From Flavisericum labens (lineage in GTDB: Bacteria; Bacteroidota; Bacteroidia; Flavobacteriales; Flavobacteriaceae), in the NCBI RefSeq assembly GCF_045446075.1, contig NZ_JBJJBQ010000011.1, positions 42,841 to 106,840 of the forward strand: a stretch of 64,000 bases of DNA, given 5' to 3'. The position numbers and the translations under genes are program-made. Under the pieces are notes generated by a model. It worked only from the letters and a program-made list of their open reading frames with translations. It searched no databases and had not been told where the DNA came from. Below, piece after piece: positions 50,242 to 60,767 of the stretch (the stretch's first letter is position 1; every line of letters begins with the position of its first letter).

Positions 50242-53010
50242 ATGAAGAAAAGAGCCCTCATTCTAATATTTTCTATCTTGACCAGCGCTTACACCTTCGG
50301 TCAGGCAGAAGCTTCTAATTGGTACTTTGGAGAAAACGCAGGTATAGAATTTAATATTTTTACCGGTGCCGTATCCGCACTTGACGACGGAGAATTATTT
50401 ACTCGCGAAGGGTGCGCCTCTATTTCCAATTCAAATGGCGAACTATTGTTTTACACAGATGGAACGACGGTATATAACGCCAAACACCAAGTTATGCCCA
50501 ACGGTCAAAATTTACTAGGTGATGAATCCAGTACGCAATCGGCCATTGTTGTCCCCAAACCAAATGACCCCAATATTTATTATATTTTTACCGTTGGATC
50601 CAACCAAACAAATACTGGACTCAATTATTCTGTTGTTGATATGTCTTCAGACAGCGGGCTTGGTGAAGTAACGAAGAAAAATATAAATCTGTTGTCACAA
50701 TGTGCTGAAAAAATATCTGCCGTTGCTAAAGATTGCGAAACTCGTTCTATTTGGATTGTAACACTATCTTCGGCAAATGGCTTCTTTGGAAATCCTCCAA
50801 GTTTAAATACCTTCTATGCTTATGAAGTAAGCCCAACAGGAATAAACTCCAGCCCAGTAAAATCAACCTTACCTGTTGATTTTACTGATTCAAGAGGCTA
50901 CTTAAAGTTATCGCCCAGTGGTTTAAAATTAGCTTGTGCCAGTGTTCATTCATCAGGTTTATATTTATTTGATTTTAATTCTGATTCAGGCATAGTAAGC
51001 AATCCACAACCTTTAAGCATTAATAATCCTAACGACAAACCCTATGGGCTTGAATTTTCACCCGACAGTAATCTATTGTATGTTACTTCATCAAACGACT
51101 ACTTTAACAGAAATAATCCGTCTGAAAACGACAACCCTGCGAACCACAAATCTGTTTTAATACAATATAATTTGAATGCGGTTAACATTTCCGACAGTCA
51201 AGTTATATTAGACAACAGGAACAACTTCAGAAGTGCATTACAATTGGGGCCAAATGGAAAAATATACAGGTCTTTAAGTATTACTTACGACTTAGGTATT
51301 AATAAGTTAGGTGTGATAAACAATCCTAATAACATTGGAACATCTGCCAATTATCAACACAATGCCGTCGATTTAGGCTCCAATAATTCCACGCAAGGGC
51401 TACCGCCTTTTATAGCTTCTTTTTTTAACGAACAAATTGACATTGTAAAAAATGGAAGTGACACCAATTTTCTTACGCTTTGCGAAGGCGAATCATATAC
51501 GCTGGTTGCCGATGAGATTATTGGGGGTACTTATACTTGGACAAAAGATGGAGAAGTCCTACCAGGTGAGAATGATTTTTACCTAGAGGTATCTGAAACC
51601 GGGTTTTATAAAGTGGTTATTGATCCACCAGGAGAAGTACAGACAACCAACTGTGGCTTTCCTCAAGGAGAAGCAAGGGTGGAAGTTTTTGAATATCCAG
51701 AGGTTTTTAATGCCGAATTGTTTCAGTGCGATACCGATTTAAGTTCGGCAGGAATTACAACCTTCAATTTATTTGAAGCCAACCCAATGATTTTTCCATC
51801 TTATAGCGAAGACTATTCAATAACGTTTTACAAAACGCAGAACGATGCGATAAATGGGGTTAATGCCATTCCCAATCCAGAATCCTACGAAAATGTCCTG
51901 GCTAACGAAATGCTTTACACCCGCACAGAAAACTTGCTCAGTAATTGTTCCAGCACAGCTACCATTCATTTAAGGGCTAGCAATACCATAACCCCTATAT
52001 ACCATGCTACTCCGGTTTGCGATGAAATTGATTCGCCAGACGGAATAAATAGTTTTGACCTTAATTCATATCAAACAGAAATTGCAAATAACTTGAATTT
52101 ACCTTTAACTGATATTGAAATAACATTTTATGAAACGCAAGACGATGCGCTTCTAGAAGTAAACCCTATAACCCAGTATCAAAATAAAATACCTTACAGC
52201 GAAACGTTATTTTATAGAGTAGATACCAATAGCGACAATGCTTGTTATGGCATTAACCAAGTTCAGTTAACCGTTGAAAAACTACCTAATATCATAAAAA
52301 CAGATACTACTTTTTATTGCCTAAATCATTTCCCAGACCACATTACTATTAACGCTGGTCCTTTGGAAGGGGTTCCAGATGATTATACATACTCGTGGTC
52401 CACCGGAGAAACTACCCATGAAATTGAGATTAATGAAACAGGCATATATAGGGTTACCGTTGCAAATCAAGCCGGGTGTTCAGATGAACGCACTGTTACA
52501 GTAGACCCCTCAAATATTGCAACAATTATCGATGTTCATATAACCGACGTTTCTGAAAACAATATCATCAGGATTATGGTTTCTGGCGAGGGTATTTATG
52601 AGTTTGCTTTGGTAAATTCTAACAACCAAATGGTTCGCCCTTATCAAGAAAGTTCAGTTTTTGAAAACGTTTACCCAGGATTATACACAGTTCAAATTAA
52701 GGACATTAAAAATGATTGCGGTACAATTCCCGAAGCTGTTTCCGTTATTGGTTTTCCCAAGTTTTTTACACCAAATAATGACGGGATGAACGATACTTGG
52801 CAGGTATATGGTATATCAGAGATTTTTCAACCCAATACCAAAATCCAAATCTATAACCGTTACGGTAAACTTATAAAGGAATTAGACCCTTTGGGTGAAG
52901 GGTGGAACGGACTTATCCGCGGTAATAAATTACCGAACGATGACTACTGGTTCTCGGTAAAATTACAGGACGGAAGGATATTTAAAAACCATTTTACACT
53001 GAAACATTAA
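50242..53010 (+). CDS. T9SS type-B sorting-domain surface protein (beta-propeller plus Ig-like modules)
   Basis: This is 922 residues from ATG 50242 (MKKRALILIFSILTSAYTFG signal peptide). The first 400 residues form a propeller-like domain (ASNWYFGENAGIEFN; STQSAIVVPKPNDPNIYYIFTVG; LKLSPSGLKLACA; LEFSPDSNLLYVTS). Ig/PKD-like modules with conserved Cys follow. The last 90 residues are the gliding-motility-type C-terminal signal: GFPKFFTPNNDGMNDTWQV, IQIYNRYGKLIKELDP, GWNGLIRGNKLPNDDYWF, FKNHFTLKH. It is secreted by the type IX system and stays at the surface. The next gene is a close paralogue. Confidence 0.9.
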   Translation: MKKRALILIFSILTSAYTFGQAEASNWYFGENAGIEFNIFTGAVSALDDGELFTREGCASISNSNGELLFYTDGTTVYNAKHQVMPNGQNLLGDESSTQSAIVVPKPNDPNIYYIFTVGSNQTNTGLNYSVVDMSSDSGLGEVTKKNINLLSQCAEKISAVAKDCETRSIWIVTLSSANGFFGNPPSLNTFYAYEVSPTGINSSPVKSTLPVDFTDSRGYLKLSPSGLKLACASVHSSGLYLFDFNSDSGIVSNPQPLSINNPNDKPYGLEFSPDSNLLYVTSSNDYFNRNNPSENDNPANHKSVLIQYNLNAVNISDSQVILDNRNNFRSALQLGPNGKIYRSLSITYDLGINKLGVINNPNNIGTSANYQHNAVDLGSNNSTQGLPPFIASFFNEQIDIVKNGSDTNFLTLCEGESYTLVADEIIGGTYTWTKDGEVLPGENDFYLEVSETGFYKVVIDPPGEVQTTNCGFPQGEARVEVFEYPEVFNAELFQCDTDLSSAGITTFNLFEANPMIFPSYSEDYSITFYKTQNDAINGVNAIPNPESYENVLANEMLYTRTENLLSNCSSTATIHLRASNTITPIYHATPVCDEIDSPDGINSFDLNSYQTEIANNLNLPLTDIEITFYETQDDALLEVNPITQYQNKIPYSETLFYRVDTNSDNACYGINQVQLTVEKLPNIIKTDTTFYCLNHFPDHITINAGPLEGVPDDYTYSWSTGETTHEIEINETGIYRVTVANQAGCSDERTVTVDPSNIATIIDVHITDVSENNIIRIMVSGEGIYEFALVNSNNQMVRPYQESSVFENVYPGLYTVQIKDIKNDCGTIPEAVSVIGFPKFFTPNNDGMNDTWQVYGISEIFQPNTKIQIYNRYGKLIKELDPLGEGWNGLIRGNKLPNDDYWFSVKLQDGRIFKNHFTLKH

Positions 53011-53045
53011 TAAGTGTAAATCAATAATTAAATATTTTAACCAAA

Positions 53046-55775
53046 ATGAAATATTTAATACCAATTTTAATGTGCTTTACAAGCCTATCCCTTTTGGGAC
53101 AAGGTGAAGCCGCCAATTGGTATTTTGGTTATGGTGCCGGAATAAAATTCAATCTTTTTACAGGAACACCTAATAGTGTAGATAACGGACTTTTGTTTAC
53201 AAATGAAGGGTGTACATCTATGTCTGACAAATCTGGAAATTTACTATTTTACACCGACGGATCTTATGTATGGAACAAAGTCCATAAAGTGATGAAAAGT
53301 GGTTCCGGATTACTTGGGGATAGATCGAGCACCCAATCAGCCATAATTGTCCCTAAACCTGAAGATGACAACATCTACTACGTGTTTACTGTAGGTAGTA
53401 ATCGGAGTAATACCGGTTTGCACTATTCCGTTATTGACATGTCTAAAGAAAATGGTCTCGGCGAAGTTATTGAGAGAAACGCTCGGCTTTTAAATCTTTG
53501 CTCAGAAAAAATAACGGCCGTTTTAAAAGACTGTATCACCAAATCGATGTGGGTGGTTACATTTGCTTCAGAAGAAGGAAATGCTGCTACTTACAATACA
53601 TTCCACGCTTTTGAAGTGAGTACGAATGGTGTAAGCTCAAATAGCGTAAAAACCAGTTTCCCAATCAATATTACCGACCCAAGAGGCTATTTAAAACTAT
53701 CACCAGACGGCGATAAAATGGCTTGTGCCAACCTAAGTGCCGACGACGACAACAACACAACCAACCATCAATTATTCCTATATGATTTTGACACAACTAA
53801 CGGAAAAGTTTCAAACGCTGTTGAATTGAAAATCTTCGGCAACAATCACAACCCTTATGGCCTAGAGTTCTCGCCAAACAGCCAATTTCTTTATGTTCAT
53901 TCATACAACAATTATCGCGGGGATGATTTTGATGACGACAGAGATAATCCTGAAAATCACACCTCTAGTTTGGTACAATTTAACCTTAACGCTCAAAATA
54001 TCCAATCGTCAATGATTACTATTGATGAGAGACAACTTTACCGTGGCGGATTACAACTCGCTCCTAATGGCAAAATATACAGAGCTCTATCTGCCACTTA
54101 CGACACGGGATTGCCCAATTTAGGAGTTATAAACGAACCCAACAAAGTAGGTCTAGCCTGTAATTACTTGCATGATGCGGTAGACTTATCACCAAACCAA
54201 TCTGCCCAAGGACTGCCGCCATTTATCCAATCCATTTTCAACGTACAAATAGATATTATAAAAAATGGAAAAAGCGAGCTGAACTTAACGCTTTGTAATG
54301 GCGATGCTTACGAATTAATTTCAGAAGACATAGAAGGTGCCACTTATAGCTGGACTCGTGACAATATTGCTCTACCAAATTCTGATTACAATTTGATTGT
54401 AACTAAAAGTGGCCATTACAGGGTAACGGTTACTCCAAATAATGGTGACTGTATTATTGAAGGACAAGCTTTTGTTTTTTTTAATGAAAAACCTGAAGCC
54501 AACAGCATAACATTATATCAGTGCGATGAAGATGGACATACAGATGGAAGGACTCTATTTAATTTAACAAGGGCCAGCCGCGAAATTACCGGCACAAATA
54601 CTAACCGAACCTTGAAATTTTATTCGAATGCAGCAAGAACAGTTGAAATAAATGGATACTCATACCAAAATACTCGTAACCCGCAAACTATTTACGTTGA
54701 AGTAATCAATGATATCACTGGCTGTATTAATTTTTCTGAACTCACAATTGGAGTGAGCAATACCGATACTGATGATGTTATGCTTCCTGCTCTTTGCGAT
54801 GATGACGGCGTTGAAGATGGTTTTCGCCAGTTTAGCTTGAGGGACGCAGACCAAATTATTCTTAATGGGCTGCCAAGTGGTGTATTTGTTTCATATTACA
54901 AAAGTTATAACGATGCGCTATTACAAAACAATACTCTTGGAGCATATTTCACCAATACCATCCCCTATTCACAAACTATTTATGCTCGAGTTAAAAACGG
55001 CAATAATTGTTATGGAATTAGTAAGGTGAATCTAGAAGTCCTTAGACTACCAAATATAAACGATACAAGCACAACCTATTATTGTCTTAATACAGCCCCT
55101 GAACCAATTGCCATTAATGCCGGTATTATAAATGACAACCCAGAGAACTATACATATCTTTGGAGTAGCGGTGAAAATAATTACCAAACCGAAATTAATG
55201 GCCCAGGTGTTTATAAGGTAACAGTAACAAATGCCAATGGTTGTTCAAAAACTAAAACCATTTTGGTAGAACCATCTAACATAGCCAAGATAATGGATAT
55301 TGAAGTAAAAGATGGGGCTAAAAACAACCAAATTACCGTAATAACATCTGGAGAGGGTGCTTACCAATATAATCTGGTTAACAATAATGGCTTTGTTGTT
55401 TTTCCATATCAAGACCAACCTACTTTTGAAAATGTCCCTCCAGGTTTATACCATCTCTATGTAAAAGATGTAAAAAATGGATGTGGTATGGTGAGTGAGC
55501 AAATTTCGGTTATTGGGTTTCCTAAGTTTTTCACCCCAAATAATGACGGAATAAATGACACTTGGCAAATTCAAGGAGTTAACGAGATGTTTCAACCTAA
55601 CTCTAAAGTTTTAATATTTGATAGGTATGGTAAACTTATACATGAATTAGACCCATTGGGCGCGGGTTGGAATGGTTTGCTAAATAATAAAAAACTTCCA
55701 AACGATGATTATTGGTTTTACGTATTGCTTGAAGATGGTAGAGTTTTTAAAAATCATTTCACATTAAAGAGGTAA
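53046..55775 (+). CDS. T9SS type-B surface protein, tandem paralogue of the preceding gene
   Basis: This 909-residue protein has the same layout as its left neighbour: signal peptide (YLIPILMCFTSLSLLGQ), propeller-like domain (AANWYFGYGAGIKFN; STQSAIIVPKPEDDNIYYVFTVG; LKLSPDGDKMACA; LEFSPNSQFLYVHS), Cys-containing Ig-like modules, and type-B C-terminal domain (KFFTPNNDGINDTWQIQG; KVLIFDRYGKLIHELDP; KLPNDDYWFYV; FKNHFTLKR). The two genes are 35 bp apart. Clear sequence divergence shows the duplication is not recent. Confidence 0.9.
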   Translation: MKYLIPILMCFTSLSLLGQGEAANWYFGYGAGIKFNLFTGTPNSVDNGLLFTNEGCTSMSDKSGNLLFYTDGSYVWNKVHKVMKSGSGLLGDRSSTQSAIIVPKPEDDNIYYVFTVGSNRSNTGLHYSVIDMSKENGLGEVIERNARLLNLCSEKITAVLKDCITKSMWVVTFASEEGNAATYNTFHAFEVSTNGVSSNSVKTSFPINITDPRGYLKLSPDGDKMACANLSADDDNNTTNHQLFLYDFDTTNGKVSNAVELKIFGNNHNPYGLEFSPNSQFLYVHSYNNYRGDDFDDDRDNPENHTSSLVQFNLNAQNIQSSMITIDERQLYRGGLQLAPNGKIYRALSATYDTGLPNLGVINEPNKVGLACNYLHDAVDLSPNQSAQGLPPFIQSIFNVQIDIIKNGKSELNLTLCNGDAYELISEDIEGATYSWTRDNIALPNSDYNLIVTKSGHYRVTVTPNNGDCIIEGQAFVFFNEKPEANSITLYQCDEDGHTDGRTLFNLTRASREITGTNTNRTLKFYSNAARTVEINGYSYQNTRNPQTIYVEVINDITGCINFSELTIGVSNTDTDDVMLPALCDDDGVEDGFRQFSLRDADQIILNGLPSGVFVSYYKSYNDALLQNNTLGAYFTNTIPYSQTIYARVKNGNNCYGISKVNLEVLRLPNINDTSTTYYCLNTAPEPIAINAGIINDNPENYTYLWSSGENNYQTEINGPGVYKVTVTNANGCSKTKTILVEPSNIAKIMDIEVKDGAKNNQITVITSGEGAYQYNLVNNNGFVVFPYQDQPTFENVPPGLYHLYVKDVKNGCGMVSEQISVIGFPKFFTPNNDGINDTWQIQGVNEMFQPNSKVLIFDRYGKLIHELDPLGAGWNGLLNNKKLPNDDYWFYVLLEDGRVFKNHFTLKR

Positions 55776-55893
55776 AATAAACAGACAAAAGTGCATTTTA
55801 TCCGATTTTTTTTGCTTTTTATCTGAAATAAATCTAATTTACGCTCCTAAAAAAACCAAATCATTAACTGTTTTTTTCCCAAATAAAAACAAA

Positions 55894-58800
55894 GTGAAGA
55901 AAAGCCTACACTATATTTGCGTATTCATTCTGCTAATTTTTAGTTTTAACACCCTATTTTCGCAGCAAGTAACCATAGATAATTCAGTCCCTCTCCAAGA
56001 TCTTATTGAAAATAATTTGGCTAACAGTTGTGTGGAAATTTCAAATGTTAGTTCCTCCATAAATGGTAGTTTAGATGGTATCGGAAGCTTTGGTTCTTTT
56101 GAAGGTTCTGGCACTAATTTCCCCCTTAGTAATGGTATTGTTATTTCCACAGGAAATGCTGCATCCGGAGGAAATGTTTCAAATGGGACCGACTTAAGCG
56201 ATGGTACACTCGCTTGGGGTACAGACCCCGACATAGAAACGTTTTTGGGGGTAAGCAACACCGTAAACGCTACCTCTATTGAGTTTGATTTTGTTGCTCT
56301 TTCAGATTCGGTTATATTTAATTACCTAATAGCTTCAGAAGAGTATTTCGCAAATTACCCCTGTAATTCATCTGATGGCTTTGTTTTTTTAATTAGAGAA
56401 AGTAGCAGTACTGGTCCATACCAAAATATAGCCTTGGTTCCTGGGACGAGTACTCCGGTAACAATAAGTAACATCCATGACGAAATAATCACACAATGTC
56501 CAGCAGCTAATGAACAATATTTTGACGGTTATAGCTTTCCAGAAACTAATTACAACGGAAGGACAACAGTACTTTCTGCAGGAGCCTCTGTAACACCAAA
56601 CACACAATACCACGTTAAAATAATTGTAGCAGACCAAGGAGCATCAAGAGATCCATCAATAGATACAGCTGTATTTATTGAAGCGAACACTTTCACAGAA
56701 CTTGAATTGGGTGAAGACATAAACACATGTTCTGGAAGCGTTATTTTAAATGGAGAAATACAAAATCCATTAGCTAGCTATTCGTGGTATAGAAATGGCT
56801 CATTACTTTCAAGCGAAACCAATCCAATACTAACCGCTACCCAAAGTGGACTTTATCGTGTTGAAATTAGTATAAATGGCTGCATCATACAAGATGACGT
56901 AACCGTAACTATTGACACTGAGTTGACTACTGCCCCTATCACCCCTTATCAATTATGTGATTCAAATGGTGATATGCAGGAAACTTTTGATCTTTCCACA
57001 AAAAACACTGATGTCATAAATGCTATCCAAAACTTACCACCAAACTATAGCATATCTTATCATTTAACGGATGCTGATGCACAAAGTAATTCTAGCAATA
57101 TTACTTCGCCGATATCTAGTGGACCGAGAACAGTTTATGTTCGCGTAGAAGACATGGATTCAGGTTGTTTAATCTATGGTGAATTTGAATTGATTGTCAA
57201 TCAATTACCAACAATAACCCAACCTAGTGATTTAAATGTTTGTGATAATGACAATAATCCAGATGGTAGTACTTTGATTGATTTAAGTCAAAAAAACAAT
57301 GAAATAACCTCTGGACAAACCAATCTTCTTGTAACTTATCATAGCACGCCTTTAGAAGCTAACAATGGTAGCAACGCCGTACAAAACCCATATTCAAATA
57401 CCAATTCTTCAGAAACACTTTATATAAGAGTTACGAACCTGGTTACTGGGTGTTCCAATTCAGGTGCAACACTAACCATTAATGTTACCAATGGAAATAC
57501 AGGTATTATCCGAAACACTCAATTCATTGATGCCTGCGACCAAGAGCATGATGGTTTTGCCAATTTTGATATTACCCAAAGGATTAACACCATTCTTAAT
57601 GGGGAAACCGGTTTCTTACTTCCCACCTACCATACCAGTACGGCTGATGCAGAATCTGGGGCCAATCCCATACCAGATCCAACAAATTTTCAAAATACAG
57701 TCCAAGACGAGCAAGTTGTTTATGCAAGGTTAGTAGATAGTTCTACAGGCTGTCATGCCATTGTACCCTTAGAGCTCCATACTAACTTATTGTTAACCGC
57801 TACCAATATTCCTCAGCTTGGTTTTGCTTTTTGTGATGACGACAATGACGGAAGTGTTGATATTTATTTTAATCAGATTGCAAGTGTTATAGCAAACAAT
57901 TTACCAAATATCAATGTTACTTTTTACGAAACTCAAAGCAATAGGGACAATAGTGTTATGCCAATTGACACGTCTAACCCCTATCCTTTAACAGGACCAC
58001 AAACCATATATCTCAATCTAGACAATGGTTTTTGCAGCGAAGTTTCTGAAGTCATTTTGCGTATAAACCCCGTAGTGACTTTTACACCTGTAGCGCCCAT
58101 AGATTATTGTGATACCGATTCTGATGGGTTTACAACAGTAGATTTTGACTCATTCGACGCAACCATAACGGGTGGAAATACTGATTTTAATGTTCGTTAT
58201 TACTTAGATCCAAACGATGCTGATGCAGGTCCCAATCAATTACCTAGATTTTATGACACAGGCTCGGGAACATTTTATGCTAGAATTGAAAATAACACCA
58301 CAAATTGTTATACGGTGAATGAGTTTCAAATCAATGTGTTGCCCGCCCCTGCTGTAATGCAACCTAGCGATATTACCATTTGCGATGACGATCAAGATGG
58401 ATTTTTCGAAATAAACCTGAACGACAAAATTTCTGAAGCCGTTTCAAACACTAATGGCTTAATAATCGATTTCTTTAACGATTTCAATAATGCCAATAAC
58501 AATACCAGCCCTATAACAAACACAACCAACTACAATTCCAATACGCAAACAATTTTTATAAGGGTTCAGACCACTGAAGCTTCAGCTTGTTTTAATATTG
58601 TTTCATTTAATGTAATGGTAAATACCTTACCAGTTATCCCCAACATTGCTCCATTCCAAATGTGTGTAGATTCTGGTGTTTCGTCTGCTAATTTTATATT
58701 TTCAGATAAAGATGCTGAAATTTTAAATGGACAAACAGGAAAAGAAGTTTTTTACTTCCAAGATGAAGGTTTTACAATGCCTATAGATAAAAATAATCCA

Positions 58801-60741
58801 TATTCTAGTTCCGGGGCAGAAACTATATACGTTAGAGTAGAAAATATAACAGACCCCAATTGCAACAGCACCTCGTCTTTTACATTAGAAGTTGGGTCAA
58901 ATCCAACGTATAACACCAATTTTTCAGACTTTCCGCCAGTATGTCAAAATGGTGCTGGTAGCCACACATTCGATTTAGATGCTAAACGACAAGAAATTGC
59001 ACAAGGAAGTACCGATGCGTTAAGCATAAAATTCTATGCGACTTTATCTGAAGCACAGAATAATACTAGCAACGACCTTCCTGATCTATACACCTCGCAA
59101 ACATTACAGGGTCAATTTTATGTGAGAATTGAAAATACATCCAACAGCTGTACTGTAATTGAAGAAGTGAGATTCATCACATTTCCAACCCCTGTAATCA
59201 CATCAGCTAACATTGCCCCTGTTTGTGACACAGATTATGACGGAAATACAACCATAGACCTAAACACAACCGTGTACCAAGTCACTAATGTAAGATTTAG
59301 TGATGTCACTGTTTCTTATTTTGAAGACCAAAATTTAACTATAGAAATTCCTTCGTCAGAATATAACAATTACGCTGCTAGCAATAAGATTATCTATATT
59401 AAAATAGCCAACTCTTCAACGCAATGCTATGATTCAGCTCCCTTACCAATAGAGGTTAATTTACCGCCATCTATTAATACAATCGCATCTGTATCAGATT
59501 GTGACAGCAATACGGATACTTATGATTTGTCGCAGGTTGATACTTTTTTGGTAGATAACGTTAATAATGTGTCAATAAGTTATTACAGTTCTTCTGTCGA
59601 GGCTGCTTCAGAAACCAATGCTTTCCAAAATAAAGTTTACAATTACTCTTCACCAGGAAGCTACACAATTTTTTCTCGAATTGAAAACCTAATTGATGGA
59701 TGTCCTGCATTCACTTCTTTCAATTTAATAATCAGTCCGAATCCCATAGCCAACACACCTCCTGATTTAATTGATTGTGATGATGATTATGATGGTTTCC
59801 GACCATTTGATTTATCAAACACCAGCTCAACAAGTAATGCCATTAGAGGCGCCCAAAATGCATCTGATTTTACAGTTACTTTTTATACCAACTTAACAAA
59901 TGCTGAGAATGCAACCAACCCTGTTGAAATGAGTTATCCTGCACAAGATGGTGAAACAATCTATGCCAGAATTGAAAATAACATGTCTGGTTGTTTTAGC
60001 ACCACGCAATTTAACATCAGGATTAATCCGTTGCCCATTGTCCCAATTGAAGATATTGTACCCTTATGCAACGATTCAGCCATTGTTGTAAGTGCAGAAA
60101 CGGGCATTGCTGGCGATACTTATTTATGGTCAACAGGAAGTACATCTCCAGAAATTTTACTGGGCCCCGACGAAATTGGCGATTATAGCGTTACGGTTAC
60201 TAGACCAAATATATTATCTAACGATTGCTCATACACCCATAATTTTAGCGTGGTTGAATCTGACAGTGCGATTATCAACTTTACACAAACAGTAGATTTT
60301 TCGGACCCCAATAGTATTACCATAGATGTTTCGGGAATTGGTGATTATATTTATATTTTAGACAATGGAGAACCACAAACATCCAATGTTTTTGACAACG
60401 TGTCCTTCGGACCACACCTTGTTACCGTTAGGGATTTAAACGGATGCCTAGATATAACAAAAAACGTTTTTGTTTTCGATATTCCTAAGTTTTTCACCCC
60501 AAACAACGATAGCGTCTATGATACTTGGCATATTGTTGGCGCTAACCAATTGCCGGGTACCATAGTCCATATTTACAATAGATATGGCAAACTTTTAAAA
60601 TCACTTCCGTATACTTCCACTGGTTGGGATGGCACTTTCAATGGCCAAAATATGCCTTCTGACGATTATTGGTTTATCGCCAAGATTATTCAAAACGGTG
60701 AATCATTCGACATAAAAGGCCATTTCACATTAAAGCGATAG
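55894..60741 (+). CDS. Giant T9SS type-B surface protein with choice-of-anchor L domain and DxDxDG-type repeats
   Basis: This 1615-residue protein starts with GTG 55894 (signal peptide ending TLFSQ). Residues about 25-270 match the choice-of-anchor L pattern (FEGSGTNFPLSNGIVISTG; YLIASEEYFANYPCNSSDGFVFLI; QYHVKIIVADQG). An Ig-like module follows. Then come about eleven repeats of 90-100 residues, most opening with a Cys-Asp calcium-loop-like motif (CDNDNNPDGS, CDDDNDGSVD, CDTDSDGFTT, CDDDQDGFFE, CDTDYDGNTT, CDDDYDGFRP). The C-terminal sorting domain is KFFTPNNDSVYDTWHI...IYNRYGKLL...MPSDDYWF...HFTLKR. It probably acts in adhesion. It is third in a row of T9SS surface genes. Confidence 0.9.
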   Translation: MKKSLHYICVFILLIFSFNTLFSQQVTIDNSVPLQDLIENNLANSCVEISNVSSSINGSLDGIGSFGSFEGSGTNFPLSNGIVISTGNAASGGNVSNGTDLSDGTLAWGTDPDIETFLGVSNTVNATSIEFDFVALSDSVIFNYLIASEEYFANYPCNSSDGFVFLIRESSSTGPYQNIALVPGTSTPVTISNIHDEIITQCPAANEQYFDGYSFPETNYNGRTTVLSAGASVTPNTQYHVKIIVADQGASRDPSIDTAVFIEANTFTELELGEDINTCSGSVILNGEIQNPLASYSWYRNGSLLSSETNPILTATQSGLYRVEISINGCIIQDDVTVTIDTELTTAPITPYQLCDSNGDMQETFDLSTKNTDVINAIQNLPPNYSISYHLTDADAQSNSSNITSPISSGPRTVYVRVEDMDSGCLIYGEFELIVNQLPTITQPSDLNVCDNDNNPDGSTLIDLSQKNNEITSGQTNLLVTYHSTPLEANNGSNAVQNPYSNTNSSETLYIRVTNLVTGCSNSGATLTINVTNGNTGIIRNTQFIDACDQEHDGFANFDITQRINTILNGETGFLLPTYHTSTADAESGANPIPDPTNFQNTVQDEQVVYARLVDSSTGCHAIVPLELHTNLLLTATNIPQLGFAFCDDDNDGSVDIYFNQIASVIANNLPNINVTFYETQSNRDNSVMPIDTSNPYPLTGPQTIYLNLDNGFCSEVSEVILRINPVVTFTPVAPIDYCDTDSDGFTTVDFDSFDATITGGNTDFNVRYYLDPNDADAGPNQLPRFYDTGSGTFYARIENNTTNCYTVNEFQINVLPAPAVMQPSDITICDDDQDGFFEINLNDKISEAVSNTNGLIIDFFNDFNNANNNTSPITNTTNYNSNTQTIFIRVQTTEASACFNIVSFNVMVNTLPVIPNIAPFQMCVDSGVSSANFIFSDKDAEILNGQTGKEVFYFQDEGFTMPIDKNNPYSSSGAETIYVRVENITDPNCNSTSSFTLEVGSNPTYNTNFSDFPPVCQNGAGSHTFDLDAKRQEIAQGSTDALSIKFYATLSEAQNNTSNDLPDLYTSQTLQGQFYVRIENTSNSCTVIEEVRFITFPTPVITSANIAPVCDTDYDGNTTIDLNTTVYQVTNVRFSDVTVSYFEDQNLTIEIPSSEYNNYAASNKIIYIKIANSSTQCYDSAPLPIEVNLPPSINTIASVSDCDSNTDTYDLSQVDTFLVDNVNNVSISYYSSSVEAASETNAFQNKVYNYSSPGSYTIFSRIENLIDGCPAFTSFNLIISPNPIANTPPDLIDCDDDYDGFRPFDLSNTSSTSNAIRGAQNASDFTVTFYTNLTNAENATNPVEMSYPAQDGETIYARIENNMSGCFSTTQFNIRINPLPIVPIEDIVPLCNDSAIVVSAETGIAGDTYLWSTGSTSPEILLGPDEIGDYSVTVTRPNILSNDCSYTHNFSVVESDSAIINFTQTVDFSDPNSITIDVSGIGDYIYILDNGEPQTSNVFDNVSFGPHLVTVRDLNGCLDITKNVFVFDIPKFFTPNNDSVYDTWHIVGANQLPGTIVHIYNRYGKLLKSLPYTSTGWDGTFNGQNMPSDDYWFIAKIIQNGESFDIKGHFTLKR

Positions 60742-60755
60742 CCATTTATTTTGCG

Positions 60756-60763
60756 TAATTTTG
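60756..60763 (+). promoter_or_regulatory. -7 promoter box for uvrB
   Basis: TAATTTTG matches TAnnTTTG and ends 4 bp before the uvrB ATG, so the transcript would have little or no leader. Confidence 0.45.
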
Positions 60764-60767
60764 CAGG

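Noticed and set aside
55894..60741. CRISPR-like or tandem DNA repeats within the long gene
   Set aside because: The repeats are protein-level modules of about 95 residues with diverged DNA; there are no short identical repeats with spacers anywhere in the window.
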